Origin: Euptelea pleiosperma
Lineage: Eukaryota; Streptophyta; Magnoliopsida; Ranunculales; Eupteleaceae
Assembly: GCA_035048495.1 (NCBI GenBank)
Contig: CM068553.1
Coordinates: 27,490,978-27,554,977, forward strand
Length of the DNA: 64,000 nt
Reading direction: 5' to 3'
This document shows, piece by piece, positions 1-12,055 of this stretch. The position numbers were made by a program, and so were the translations under genes. The notes beneath the pieces were generated by a model. The model made no database searches, was not told the DNA's origin, and saw nothing but the letters and a program-made list of their open reading frames with translations. Positions within the stretch are counted from its first letter, which is position 1. Each line of letters begins with the position of its first letter.

Positions 1-269
1 GATAGAAAAGTAGCTCTATTAATTGTATGAATGGGCAAAAAAATTGTAAAAGCCCAAGAGGAGATTTAAATAAAGATCCAACATGCTAAAATGTTCAGCT
101 AGATTTTCTTAATCCATGGTTTTAAATTTTGAATTATTAAAGTATATATTGTACAAATTAATTCCAAATTTTCAAAGCTCAAAATGAAATTTAATCTACA
201 TTGACAAATTGCAATAGTTCATACTTATTTCTATTGGTAATTCACTTAATTTGACATAATTCATTATAA

Positions 270-800
270 TTCAGGGATGCATGATGTGGGTAACTGTAGA
301 TACCATATATGTAGCACATATCCTGAGGTCCAATTGTGCACCCTTGTTACACCATAACACTACCGCAATGCACTAGATCACCTCTCTTATCACCTACGTT
401 GGCTACCTTTCCATTCTTGTAGGATTCTAATTCTTTTACAAATCACTATTAGTAACTTTCTATTGGTTAGGTTTCCTATTTCTAGTAGGATTAGTAGTAT
501 TCTCTCTATATACTACACCCCCCATTGACTGGAGGTGGAGGTCAAGCCCTGTAACACCTATCGATCATAGTGGATTGCCTCCGATAAGGTCGAGGACGTA
601 GTCAACTGAATTCGAACAACGAACCTCGTTAACAGTTGTCCCTCCTTTCTTTATATTCTTTATTTCATACTATTTATATTATGTGCAAATAATTATTATT
701 ATTTGTTTGTGGTGGGTGAATTAGAGAAAATTCAAAGGCAATTTCATCTCCTACAACCTTATACTTTATTCTCTTTCCCTTGATCTCTTCCATTCCCTAA
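270..800 (+). mobile_element. LTR-like retrotransposon sequence
   Basis: The stretch has a TATATA-rich box near 505-515. It is followed by sequence resembling the R/U5 part of plant LTRs (a guggested 'GTGGATTGCCTCCG...AGGTCGAGGACGTAG...CGAACCTCGTTAAC' series between about 570 and 630), then by pyrimidine-rich sequence and a TTTGGCATCAAAGG motif near 802. No coding region and no second LTR are visible, so the limits and class are inferred. The first 270 bases show nothing recognisable. Confidence 0.35.
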
Positions 801-1050
801 CTTTGGCATCAAAGGATCTATTGCAGGTCTGACCCTCTCCTAACGTACGGTTCCATAGGAGGATCAAGGCTTCACTCCCTCTCGTCCAGATCATTATCGA
901 GGATCGTGCGGAGAAGGTAAATCTCCCCACACAAACATCACCTCAACTGACCTCAAAACACGGCCAAAATCATGACCGACCTCCATAGTTCGGCAAACAC
1001 CAAGACCGTCGAGCTCCACCGTCCATCCCGCCCAACATCCTCCACCCCAT

Positions 1051-1272
1051 GGTTCAAAGTTTCAGCCGAAATCGAAACGTTTCATTTTGATTTTGCTATA
1101 GGACGAAACTACATACGTTTCGGTTGGTTTCATCTGAAACCAAACGGTACTTCATCTTATGTGTAAACTCGCACTAACATTTCGTTTCGATTTCACGAAA
1201 TTTTGTCAGAAACCGAATGATACTTCCTATACGTTTCGGTATTGCCCATGAACAATACCGTGTACTTTGAAC
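1051..1272. repeat. Small palindromic MITE with TTTCGG motifs
   Basis: The ends are inverted copies: GGTTCAAAGT on the left and ACTTTGAACC on the right, both next to CATG. The interior repeats GAAACG/CGTTTCG and TTTCGG motifs in both orientations. It has no coding capacity. The GGTTYAAA-type ends are shared with several other elements in this window (1359, 8894, 14464, 38300, 52343). Confidence 0.6.
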
Positions 1273-1358
1273 CATGCTCCACCCTCCGGCAACACCATGG
1301 CCATGGTGGCCGACCAACAACCTTCTATGGCCATAGCATCCGAGCAACACCTCCCCCT

Positions 1359-2175
1359 AAGGTTCTAAACTTCGACTTCGCCTTAAACTTCGATCAGTTA
1401 AAATTCGGAATTAATTCGGGGAAGTTCAATTCGATTTAGAAAATTTCTGTAAAACTTTGCTAACTTGGAGAGGTTTGGAGAATTTTTACCAAAACGTTGG
1501 TAAAACACACTGATTTTTAAGGATATAATAAAACAAGCATGATAAAGCACTTATAACTCATTATATCATAAAAAAAAATCATTTGGAGCAATCTAAGCAA
1601 GATTAATATCGTTTCTCATATTGACGCAAGTACCGAAAGTATTGAGATTCTTTTTTTAAGCAAGTACTAAGATGTTTTATCATATCGTTAAACATCAGTG
1701 TTTGATTATGCTTGATTTATCATAATCGGCTAATTTTTTGGAATTTAGCCTTTTTAGTACAAAAATTGCAAAAATGTGTGTTGTACTGCTTATGAGTTTG
1801 ACTTAGTATCTTAGTACTTGCTTAAAAAAAGAATCTCAATACTTTTGATACTTGCGTCAATATGAGTGAAACGATATTAATCTTGCTTAGGTTCCTCTAA
1901 ATGGTTGTTTTAGGATATAGTGAGTTATGAATGTTTTATCATGCGTGTTTTATGAAATCCTTAAAAAGTAGTGTTTTACAAATGTTTTGACAAAAATTCT
2001 CCAAACTTCTCTAAATCGGCGAATTTTTGTACTAAAAAAGGCTAAACTTCGAGAAATTAGCCGAATTTTGTCGAATTAAGCGAATTAATTCGGCGAATTT
2101 TTGTAATTTTTTTACTGCATTTACACTTTAATTCGGTGAATTTCGGTCGAATTTTGCCGAAATTTTAAAACCATG
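1359..2175. repeat. Foldback element with ~230-bp inverted arms
   Basis: The left arm (about 1440-1675) is repeated as its reverse complement in the right arm (about 1808-2040). Landmarks such as TTGACGCAAGTA, AGCAAGATTAATATCG and TTTTTAAGCAAGTACTAAGAT occur on both arms in opposite orientation. Outside the arms lie diverged AATTCGG-rich segments, and the element closes with GGTTCTAAAC on the left and TTTTAAAACC on the right. The loop is about 130 bases. A transcript would fold into one long imperfect hairpin, a possible small-RNA source. Non-coding. Confidence 0.7.
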
Positions 2176-2984
2176 CCTCACCCTCCCTACGCCAGTGCAA
2201 AGAGATCGAAACGAAGAAAGATAGAGGGGGAAGAGATGAAGAAGGAACTGTGGCCAACCTTCACGATTCTTCATCGGCAGCTGTGTCAGTCCATGGCCAG
2301 CTGACCTCCACACTTCCATGAAACAACTGTGCAGCTCTACGCCCTCACCGCAACCATGCCGAGCTCCACGCTAACAATGCTTCTATGCCGGACAGAGTAA
2401 AAAAAGGAAAGAACGAAAAGAAGACAAAAGCAAATAGTGTAGAGGAGAAGATTAGTTTTGGGGACTGATTCGGTGTGGCACCACACCATGCTTGGTGTGC
2501 ACACCAAGCCCCTATTTTTTCCTTTTATTTATGCATATTGCACCGGCACGTGAGCGTACTCCACACCAAACCTCACTTCGGGCCCTATAACCGACCCGAA
2601 TAATATTTTGGGCCTGAACCAACCCACGTTTAGGCCATATTTCAAGCCCTATAGCTGCACACATGCGCACAATACTAAGCTTTAGACCCTAGGCCCAACC
2701 CCATTAGCCCATATTTCACAGGCCTAATCCTATACATTGCCATATATGGTAGTAGATCGTACTTGAGGGGCTTGCTGCAAGCCACCCCCGAGCCACTTCA
2801 TGTATCGGAACCAGTTGACACCTTCACCATCCGATTGGTGGATCCACCTATATTCTAATCAGTCTGCTGAAACATCGGAACTAGTGGATACTCGTACCAT
2901 CCGATTTGCGAACCCGAATCAGATTTCCTACTCGAGCCGATCCTCACCACTAGCAATTTTTAGCAGTGCACTAGTCTTGGGGGC
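2176..2984. other. Non-coding stretch with a degenerate direct repeat
   Basis: No gene is seen. A motif resembling ACCATCCGATTGGTGGATC recurs three times in the same orientation (about 2826, 2898 and 3037, the last inside the neighbouring gag relic), about 70-140 bases apart. Open frames here are short and have no recognisable domain. Confidence 0.4.
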
Positions 2985-3859
2985 TTACCCCGCTCTTTAT
3001 CGCACCACCAGAATATCGGATCCGGTTGATCCCATACCATCCAATTGGTGGATCAGGAATGCTGATAAAAGGTGTTTCGACCACCTCGTCCAGATCGTCT
3101 TCTTCCTCTATTATTTCGGCCTCCACGAATTGTGTCATGTACCCCACGTTGTGCAGTGAAGGCTTCATTATGTCTTGATTGGGTGTAAGGGATTTGATAA
3201 ACAAGTCATTACTTTGTGCCTTTGGCACAACTTCTCTGAAAGAGGGCAATGGAGTTTTGAGACATCATGGAAGTGGAGAATGCAGAGAAATCTGGTCCTA
3301 AACCCCATAGGAACCATTGGTCTATTGGACGACCAATGGCAGCGAGTTGATCACACATGCTCTTGAACTTGCGAGCATACTCACCGACTGTTTTTGAACC
3401 TTTCTCCATTAGCTGGAGTGCATCTTTCAGCTGTAATTCTCGCGCCTTGGATTTGTGCGAAAGGGACTCCTCAAGAGTGCTCCACACGTCGTGTGATGAG
3501 GTGAGACCCAACACCTCACTCATAGCTTCCTCGCTAAGCGAAGAATAGATCGGGCTTAATACAAGCTAATCTTCATGTTTCCAGATTGTATGTTCTGGAT
3601 TTTCAACTGTTTTGTTGTTTTTGTCAACCACAGTCGAAGGCGGAGGGGTAATGGAGCCATCTATATAGCCAAGAAGTTTCTGGCTAGTAAGAAGAGGGAT
3701 GAACTGGCTATGCCAAAGCAAAAAATTATTTGCATCTAGCTTAACAGACAACATATGCACCATTGTGCTGAATGTTAAGGGGTTCGAGAGAATCGAAGAT
3801 GAGGCTGTGACGTTTTCTTGCTCCATTGCAGAGTCTGATTCCTGATGCTCTGATACCAT
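2985..3859 (-). pseudogene. Ty1/copia gag relic
   Basis: Read on the minus strand from about 3859, the frame encodes the N-terminal gag of plant copia elements (UBN2/gag-polypeptide type): a segment around LDANNFLLWHSQFIPLL, then IYSSLSEEAM and VWSTLEESLSHKSKARELQLK, then KSMCDQLAAIG. One in-frame stop lies near 3562. A frameshift near 3235 moves the reading to another frame that continues SFREVVPKAQS and then decays. No protease, integrase or RT follows on the left, so the element is truncated just after gag. A primer-binding site and LTR lie immediately upstream in minus orientation. It cannot make a functional gag. Confidence 0.8.
3847..3858 (-). other. Retrotransposon primer-binding site (initiator Met tRNA)
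   Basis: On the minus strand the sequence is TGGTATCAGAGC, the standard complement of the 3' end of plant initiator methionine tRNA. It abuts the LTR on one side and precedes the gag relic on the other, which fixes the element's orientation. Confidence 0.85.
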
Positions 3860-4229
3860 AAAGAGTTTTTAGAACTCTTGAAAGATTAAAAAAAAACAGA
3901 GAATATAGATTTAGTTGTCTTTCTCGATGACACAATCGAAGACAATAGTTTGTATTTATAGATGTTACAGTATATTGTGAGATATTACAGATTTCATATA
4001 ATAAATGTCATATTACAGAGATTTAATTCTTTGTAGAAGTTCTTTTTAATTTGGGCTCTTGATTGACAAATCTGGATGACCGTGACTTGTCCATAGAGGA
4101 TATCTTGGACTCCTTTCTATCTTGAGAGTCTTGAGAATCTCGTGGAATTTTTTTCTTATCATCCATAGATGATCGTGGACTCCTTTCTATTTTGAGTCTT
4201 GAGAATCTCGTGGGGATATTTCCTTAACA
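3859..4229 (-). repeat. Copia 5' LTR
   Basis: On the minus strand the LTR begins TGTTAAGGAAAT (end at 4229) and runs to the primer-binding site. A TATAAATA box lies at 3953-3960 (minus). Near its outer end it contains a tandem near-duplicate of about 38 bases (CTCGTGG...GACTCCTTTCTAT on the plus strand, at about 4110-4145 and 4169-4213). No matching 3' LTR is visible. Confidence 0.75.
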
Positions 4230-5165
4230 GGGAGGATATATGATGTGGAGACAAGTCTTTCCAGGTGGATTTTTTGGAGTTATATTCCATTTCCGAGAGG
4301 AAAAATTGGTCTATCTAGGACTGCGCACAGATGGAAGGGGAGGCTGAGGGGTGGAACCTGTGTTTTAGAAGAAACCTCGATGATTGGGAAATTGAACCTC
4401 TAACTACACTTCTCTCCGTGCTAGAGGATATCTATCTCAGGTTGTCGTTTCTTGATAGGCGCATCTGGATCTGGGCTAAGGGAGAAACGTTCTTCGTCCG
4501 ATCTTTTTACGAGTTGTTACAGAGTACAAAAGGATCCCCCTTTCTAGTGGCTCAGATTTGGAGATCCAAGATTCCTACTAAGGTGACGTTTTTAGTGTGG
4601 GAGGCTTCCTTAGGCAAGATTTTAACAGTGAATAACCTGATATCTAGCGAGTTCATTTTGGTAGATTACTGTTGGATGTGTAAACATAGTGGGGAATCAG
4701 CGGATCACCTACTTCTTCACTGTGAGGTGGCCAGGGAGATTTGGGCTTCATTCCTTTCGGAGTTTGGCATGTATTGGGTGATGCTGACAACTCTTCTGAC
4801 TCTCCTTCTCGGCTGGAAGACCCAAGCTTTTTCTTCCAGAGGAAACATTCTTTGGAGGATGCTTCCCCTAGCGATCATCTGGGGCATTTGGAAGGAGAGA
4901 AATCAGAGACCTTTTAAAGGCAAACGGGCAGATTTGAGAGGCATCAATGTACTTATGGTCAAAGGTGTTCGTGGAATGTAGGTGCCTATTCTTTGAAGAT
5001 TTTGTGTTCCAGTGGGATATCTTATGTAATAGGGAGGGTTGTTAGTCGTTTTTTGTTTCCTCTTGTTTCTTTGCCTTAGCTTAATGTAGGTCACCTCAAC
5101 CTCCCTAGCTTAGGCTGTTTTGTTCTGGTTTTGTCTTCAATAAAGATTACATAATAAATAAAAAT
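4230..5165 (+). mobile_element. 5'-truncated LINE, 3' end with A-rich tail
   Basis: This unit carries the C-terminal part of a plant L1-type ORF2, a 3' UTR and an A-rich tail (AATAAATAAAAA near 5155). Its 5' end coincides with the outer edge of the copia LTR at 4229, so either the copia inserted here or the LINE is 5'-truncated. I found no LINE sequence on the far side of the copia relic. Confidence 0.75.
4331..4981 (+). pseudogene. LINE ORF2 C-terminal zinc-binding domain (zf-RVT)
   Basis: The 216-residue open frame matches the C-terminus of plant non-LTR reverse transcriptases. It opens with the FRRNLDDWEIE segment. The zf-RVT core IWRSKIPTKVTFLVWEA follows at about residues 77-92, then a zinc knuckle with Cys114, Cys117, His126 and Cys131 (CWMC...DHLLLHC), and then the typical LLGW...LPLAIIWGIWKERN tail. 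The reverse-transcriptase and endonuclease domains are missing, so this is a fragment of an ORF2 about 1,300 residues long. It is unlikely to be expressed by itself. Confidence 0.85.
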
Positions 5166-5598
5166 TTACTGCCTCATACATCAATTTTGATATCAAAGTC
5201 GCCGTCCAGCATATTCCTGTGAAGCTATATACCTATAACTCGTTAAGAGATGAGGAGGAAAGAAGGAACTTGTCAAAATATCTTAGATGCCAGTACTGAA
5301 GTCAGATAGAAGATGAATTTACCATACCTCTATTGGATACTTGCATTACTGGTCTTTGAATTATAATTATCTGGATATATTTTTACACGTCTTACAATCG
5401 TACAAAGGATATAAATAGATTCTAATAGAATTTATGTACACAATTACAAATTATGCATACTTGTTGTTTATAAATAATGAATATAAATACAGGACCAACA
5501 AAATAAAAATGCAGAAGTCCCCATCTGAAAGGTATCTCTGAATATGTAAGGAGATTTGCCAAAGTACCTCAAGCTTGTTAAAATGATAAAATATGTAC

Positions 5599-6479
5599 CT
5601 CATTCTCTAGTAGTTCAATTCTGATAATGGCTTTGTCATGCTCCTCTTCATCCTCTGCTAATATTGACTCCATAATTCTACGGTCTTTAATAGCTATCCG
5701 AAGCTGTTCTTCAAGTTCTTTCTTATCCCATGCAAGACTCTCCCACTGTATTTGCATTTCATGCAGATGCATTTCTAGCTGTGTACGGTCAACATCCAGT
5801 CTCGCATCAATAATACATGAGGAGCAAAGTGTATGATAAGAGTTTAGGCATTAGCAATATGTCACCAAAGTTCTACTATAGCATCAATTGAACACATAGC
5901 TGGCATATGGGAACAAAGGCAACAACTGAAGAAAGGGCAGAACTGCTATAGAACCCAGATTAAAAGCATGAACAGGTGTAGCTAATCTTGAAGATCAACT
6001 AATTTTCAATTTAACTTTATAATTATTTTATTATTTAAATAACACTTCTTTCCTTTCTTTGACATACTGAAACTAAAATCAACTGGCTGATTCCCATATG
6101 GCAAACTTTTTCCCTCATGCTTACTCACATGAACTGAGAAACAGTATAGATGAATGAGGAAGATGAAACTAACCAGCCTCTCCTTTTGTAATGCAGTCAA
6201 AACTCGCACAGGAAGAGATACAAGAGTGACTGTCCAAATCATAATCCTCCAGCATATATCCACATGGATGTTGATGCTGGCTTTTCCTAGCTGCAACCAA
6301 GTATGAGTAACAAGAAATATGGTTCTAACACCAAACAGACATACAAGTCCGAACAATAAGAATGGCTTCGCAACCAAGACAATCAAGTTCGTCATTAACT
6401 TGAGAAGAAACCACATCAGATCCACTATTATTCTACAATATTTGGTGTCTCCCTTGCTCGTCTTCAGCTCCAGGTGAAC
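5599..6479 (-). CDS. Partial gene: membrane-anchored coiled-coil protein, two exons
   Basis: Two exons on the minus strand join in phase. The first (6479 to 6174, 102 codons) is preceded by AG and ends at a GTTAGT donor. It encodes a basic start (ELKTSKGDTKYCR) and two hydrophobic segments (about WFLLKLMTNLIVLVAKPFLLF and ICWRIMIWTVTLVSLPV), then LTALQKERL. The second (5778 to 5599, 60 codons) has a CACAG acceptor and a GTACAT donor. It encodes an acidic coiled coil (LEMHLHEMQIQ, KKELEEQLRIAIKD, EEEHDKAIIRIELLENE). The ordering looks like a family of uncharacterised plant proteins with membrane helices followed by a coiled coil, but I cannot name it. No frameshift or stop is present. Neither the first exon nor the terminal exon is found, and retroelements occupy the downstream side (2.98-5.17 kb). 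It is either a gene with TE-filled introns or a surviving fragment. Confidence 0.6.
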
Positions 6480-7154
6480 CTACTTGACTAGATATCTACC
6501 TCTGCACAGAGATGGTGATCAAGACATTCGAGTCCTCTATTCTCTGCAAGCACAACAGTAGATAATGAGACATCTAGGAAAGCATTCTCCTTAAATCAGG
6601 TAAGAAATTATTACGCTGGTATCATGTAAGGAAGAGGAAAAATAAGCTACCTGTCATGAAGGAAGTGAGAACAGACAACCACTTGGAAAGTGGTAGATAT
6701 GGAGAGCATATGCAAAGGATGTAAAAACATTTGAAGGGTCTGGCCAAGGAGATCTCTTACACAAATAGAACCCATTGGATGATATTAAATGTCCATAAGA
6801 ATGTTCAATGACTGACCAGTTAGATTCACTCAATCCGGTTGCTTTTTGACTCCATCTCCAAGTGTAAGACCCACCACCCATCAAATGGTGGGTACGACAC
6901 TTGAATTTTGCCATGTGTGCCACTCAAGATAATAAATTTCAATTTCAAGGTATATTTCAACTAGCCTAGAAATGAAAAAAAATAATACAATTTTAGGGCT
7001 TATATGGTTGCTCAAAAAATGTTAACCATAGAAAAAAATTTGATCTAGGAATCTTTGCTCGATGTTTGGTCAAAATACAGAAAATACCTGAATATTTTTT
7101 ATTATCTTTTATTATGAAAATCCCAGAAATTTTCAAGTCCCTACAAACTTTTTG
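6480..7154. other. Upstream flank of the partial gene, unassigned
   Basis: A minus-strand open frame (6923 to 6654) ends near a GTAGCT donor-like site, but it shows no recognisable domain and contains a palindrome around 6865-6895 (ACCCACCA...TGGTGGGT). I would not call it an exon without transcript support. The rest is AT-rich. Confidence 0.3.
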
Positions 7155-7680
7155 GACAAGATTTCTCTTCTTTTTTAAAAGAATACCTTTCTTCCATTTC
7201 AACCCAAATGGAAAGAGACTATTCCTTCAGATTTTTCGTTCACATGCACACCAAACACAGAAAACAGAGAGAGAGAGAGAGGAGATGAGTTGGGAGGGAT
7301 CGGGTCTGATGAGCTATTCGGACAAGATTTCACTTCTTTTTGACAGGAAAATCTTTCTTCCTTTTCAACCCAAATGGAAAAAGACTATTCCTTCATATTT
7401 TTTGTTCGCATGCACACCAAACATAGAGAAGATGGAGAGAGAAAGGGTTGCAGAGAAAGAAAAATGGAGGAGATGAGTGGGGTGGATTGGTCCGACGGCC
7501 TGTTCGGACAAGATTTCACTTCTTTTTTAGAGGAAAATCTTTCATCCATTTCAACCCAAATGGAGAAAAGACTATTCCTTCAGAATTTTTGTTCGCATGC
7601 ATACCAAACACAGAGATGACGGAGATTCCCCTTCAGATTTTTTGTTTGAACTACGCTAAACAAAGGAAAATCTGATTTTC
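7155..7680 (+). repeat. Three-copy tandem repeat, 166/186-bp period
   Basis: Units start with GACAAGATTTC at 7155, 7321 and 7507. Each contains TTTCAACCCAAATGGA, GACTATTCCTTCA, TTCGCATGCACACCAAACA and a purine-rich (GAGAGA) tail. The unit lengths differ mainly in the purine tract. Overlapping open frames across the array are products of the repetition, not genes. Confidence 0.8.
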
Positions 7681-8893
7681 CACAGAAATCTCTCCTAGAC
7701 AAGCTCTCTAGGACCAACAATACGCCCCGTATGGTTGTGGAAATATGGTAAAATTATTAATATTGGAATATGGTAAAATCTGGAAATTACTAATTATTGT
7801 GGAAATAATGGAAATATGGAAATTAGGAGGGCCGTACCCTCCTATGTTGAAACTTTAGGAATGAAAAAAAATGAAAATTTTAAACTAATTAGAAACAAAT
7901 AATTAAATGAATGAGTCAACATGCTTAGAATACATCATATACGGATGCTTTGATGCACTAGAATTTTTTTTCTTTTTTTTGATAAGTTGATGCCCTAATG
8001 TTTTAATCGTTTTTACATTTTTAAGTTAAAAGTTTTATTTGAATTACAAAAATAAGATTATAAATAGATAATTAATCAATCATAATTCATTAATATCGAT
8101 GACCGATTAACTTATAACATTTGCCTAATTTTTGTATTTTCTAAATATTTAAATAAAAAATATTTTTACTTGCAAAATAAAATAAAATTTGATCTCACCA
8201 AGCTGTAGATCGAGCAAAGGCATATAACATATAATTTATTCTCGCACAACCATGGATGTTTTGGCTGAAAATAAAGGAAATTAGGATTTTCACCAAATTT
8301 ATGAAATTTTTATCCTAAAATCCTTAGGTGAGACCGATCAAAAAAAATCCTTAGGTGTGTCCACAAATTCGGTGTGAATGCATCATAGATCCATAGATAC
8401 GTGGTTCGCATGGATTTTGAAATATTTCGCGAAATTATCAAAATTTAATGCCTTGGTGACACTAAACCTTACCTACACTATCCCTATACTCTACCTGACA
8501 ATAACCTCAAATTCCTCAATAGAGGGAATTTATGAGAAATGCTTACCCATCAACCTGAAAGAGCAAGAGCATATAGTCATGGCTGAAAATCCCCAAGTAC
8601 GGATAAAGACATGGACACTGGTAAGGGAAATGGAGTTACATTTCATTCCTTGAAACCCAGAACATGATATAGATGGGGGCATCCAGTCCAATATGTTTAT
8701 ATCATGCTTTAATTTATTGTTATTTAAAGCTATGTATCACTCTTTAATATCTAGTCTTGCAAAAAAAAATTATCCTACTTATGATTTTTTGTTGGCAAAC
8801 AAATAAGAAAATTGGTAAGAGTTAAGAAATAACAAATAGTAAACTTGGACATGAGAAAATAAAATGTAACGTTATCCATGTAGTATCTGTCAT
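7681..8893. other. AT-rich non-coding stretch
   Basis: Very AT-rich sequence with short runs of A or T and a few short imperfect direct repeats of GGAAATATGG (about 7738-7822). A 91-codon frame at 8378-8653 has no domain or splice context. No gene is supported. Confidence 0.4.
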
Positions 8894-9160
8894 GGTTTAA
8901 AATACGGCCGTCATAACGATAACGCCCCGACCCCGTTACATTATTTCCCGAGAAAACAGGATATCCGTTATAACTGCCATTATTTTTTAAAAAAAATTGT
9001 CTTTTTTTTACCATTATCAAGGATATTTAAACAAAATAATAATAAAATATTAATATCATTAATATTCTGACAGCTTTTTACTAAGATGTGACTGATGTGA
9101 CCCGTTATAACAGTCATATCAGTAACTTTACGGGACCATTATAATGGACCATTTAAAACC
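8894..9160. repeat. CGTTATAACGG-family MITE, copy 1
   Basis: The ends are GGTTTAAAA...TTTTAAACC-like, with CATGG on the left and CCTTGG on the right. Inside are ACGGCCGT, CGTTATAAC and AACGCCCC motifs in both orientations. Related copies lie at 14464, 19915, 38300 and 52343. Non-coding. Confidence 0.65.
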
Positions 9161-11704
9161 TTGGTATCTATTACCAATTTGGTACCATATCATGTCGATA
9201 AGAGTCCGCTTGGTAGGCTGAAGTATCCGGGTATCATAGGTCACAGGTCTGTAGGATATAGTATTAAGTCTTCTGTTCTAGGCCAACCTTGCATTCTTCA
9301 TGAAACTAAATGTTTAAAAGCAGAAGAAATAATTAGAAAAGTATTATTCTTTATGATCTTCTTATGTAGAACAACAGATTACCCCTCCAAAAACTTAAAT
9401 TTCACCATTCCAAAGAATATTCCACTTAATTTTTCCAAGCCACTTAAAATTTGCATAACTAACAACATAATACTAAACCAGCTTCACAGAAAAAATATAT
9501 AAAACATTGCATTTACACATGTACAATCTCTCTGTCACTTTCTATTTAATTAATACTTATTTGTCACTATTTGTTTTTTATAAGGGATCTCTTAAGGAAC
9601 TATTAGGTAGGCCCACACCTCATCAAACAATGTGGCCAACACCAATCCTACAGAATCCAAAAGTGTTATAGTTTTTCCATATAAGGCCTTGATAGACATA
9701 CAGCCATCTTCGAAATTGGGTTGTACAAGGGAATCTACGGTTTAACCTCATTAAAATCGTGGACTCACTTCATGATCAATTACACTTCGAGAGGAGTGAA
9801 AGGTTCCTTATTGCTTGGAATCTCCAATGTAGTTTTTGGATATGTTGAAACTACATGAAAGGAAAAATTGAAAGCTAGACTTCTCAAAAGGCATAAGTTA
9901 AGCTTATAAGGCTAGGGAATAAAATAATAATATGTTTTGGCAACGTGTAAGGGTGTTGACAGGTCAGTTCTGGTTCAGGTACCAATGTATACAGAACCAG
10001 AACCTATTATGGATGATGGTTCCAGTTCTTATCAGTTTCAATTACGGTACCAAAACAAGTGGTTCCAGAACTGCAACTGATAAAATCTAGTTTTCCCATC
10101 GGGTATTGATTACCCGTATGTTGTATAAAAATGTGAAATAATAAAAAATGATTTTCATACTATAGTTTAGAAGATAAAAACTTTCACATTTAGCACTACT
10201 ATATATGTTGGTTCCAGCCTTCCAGGTCCTATCGGTTCCAGCTCCAATTCAGTTCGGGTACTAGTGTACCAAGAACTATAACATATTATATCCATCCTAT
10301 TGATTCCGATCTTTTCGGGTACAGTTCTGAAATAGTTAGTCCCAAAACTAGGATAATTGGGACCACTTCCTATCAGGTATCAGTTAATCGGGGACCACTT
10401 GACACCCATGGTGACATGGGGCCAGTACGAGGTGTGTCAAGATAATATAAAAGAGAGGCAGTTCTGGCTGATGCCTGAATTTGAATTTCGGCCTTTTGAA
10501 CACTTGCATTTTTAAAGAAACGAGAAGCAACAGTGGAGGGAGAGAGAGAGAAGCTCACACAGTTGATTGTGCTGCCAAACTAGGACCTCTCTTAAACAAA
10601 AGGAGGCTGGTTGATATGGGTCTCCCAAAAGGGAAGTATGTGCCTCGTTGGCCAATAAGGATGGAACACCAACGTCCTAAAATCCTTTATGAATTCTTTC
10701 ACAGCTATTGAATTCAGTTATAGGCGTTAACACAAGGTGGTAATAACGTTCAAGCACACAGGTGCTGGCAATCCCTCTTTACTAGAACAGTCAAGGACAA
10801 TGTGCTGAGGAACTTCCTATTGGAGTTCATGGTTGAACTAAAGGCTATGACAATGCTCTTAACACTAGGCCCTTGGATGTGTTGGAGATAGGCTTTGAAC
10901 AAGCCTTGTCACTAACAAACACACCCGCTATGGGGTGTCAGAGTCCAACACAGATGCAGAGCTGATTCGACGAATCTTGAATTATAGGATTCATGGACAT
11001 TGCAATATATTGGATAATGTGATAGGATATCTTATGAACTTATATCGTGTACTTATGACAAGATATCACGTATATGTAAATATGTAATCTTATATATGTT
11101 CCATAGAAAACTTCAATTGTAAGAAGATTTCATAAATTATGGCAAATGTTAATTATGATCTTGCAAGTAAAGAGAGAAAAAAGAAGAATTTGGAAGTGTT
11201 GCACCAGAAGCTGTATCGTGTCAAGACTCCTAACACACGTACTTTGCCCGTTTTAGAAGAATCCATGCAACATAGATGAATTCCCAACAGGTAGTATGGG
11301 TATCACTCAGCTGTTTAATCACTTGAGCCATGCATTACAGAGTTAAGCATGCTAACTAAACATAAGACTAGCCATGTAATGTCCAGCTTGTCTCTCACGT
11401 TGTTGTGTCCAATGACCTTGAGGTGAAACCAATGTCACACCACTTCAAATACCACCGACAAGGTTTTTTGTACATAACACTATATTGTATATAGGGTACA
11501 CCATGCATCAATCCAAATTGCTCAATGGGTCTTCATAAGTGAGTCATGGATACTACAATGTGGAGAAAACACTTCCACTAGGAAAACTAATCAAAACCAA
11601 ACAATGTGAAAGCTTACGACACTAAGCATTCAAATCCAACGAAATCCTAAGCATCAACCACGACTTGACTTACATAAAACCAAGAACAAGTAATCACCAT
11701 CACC
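9161..11704. other. Non-coding stretch with degenerate GGTTCC repeats
   Basis: Between about 9955 and 10375 the sequence is a degenerate array of GGTTCCAG/CTGGAACC, GTACC and ATCGGTTCC motifs, resembling the interior of a palindromic MITE. A 76-codon frame at 10481-10711 (ending RPKILYEFFHSY) is unrecognised and lacks splice or promoter support. Beyond it the sequence is AT-rich. No gene is assigned. Confidence 0.35.
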
Positions 11705-12055
11705 ATGCATGCGACCTATTCCAAGGATTGGGGGAGAAGTTCTTGGAATGGAAAGGTAGGCTCCTTTGGTGTTTATTACCATTCGCAGTTGTGTGGGCTC
11801 TTTGGAAGGAGAGAAATTGCCAGATTTTTGAAGATTTAGAGAAAGATCTGAGGGAGGTTGTTTTGGAAGTTAAAGCCCTCCTCTATATGTGGTCGGCTTG
11901 CTCCCCTCTATTTCGAGGTTGTTTTTTTGAGTCTTTTGTATTCCACTGGAATGAGTTGATCACGGATCTTTGTTCTCCTTAGTGGAGTCATATCCGGTTT
12001 TCATGTACATTTTTTGGGTTTTCCCCTGTTCATAATACTCACATACTTATCAAAA
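11705..12055 (+). mobile_element. LINE 3'-end fragment
   Basis: The frame from about 11710 to 11982 encodes LLWCLLPFAVVWALWKERN followed by IFEDLEKDLREVV and VFHWNELI. This is the extreme C-terminus of the plant LINE ORF2, the same region as the end of the 4.3-5.0 kb element. It is followed by a short 3' UTR and an A-rich tail near 12045-12060. It is a heavily 5'-truncated insertion. Confidence 0.75.

Noticed and set aside
2800..3159. 119-codon plus-strand frame
   Set aside because: It overlaps the gag relic in antisense and the degenerate ACCATCCGATTGGTGGATC repeats.
10481..10711. 76-codon frame ending RPKILYEFFHSY
   Set aside because: The C-terminal half looks protein-like, but I recognise no family and see no splice signals or neighbouring exons. 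Not reported as a gene.
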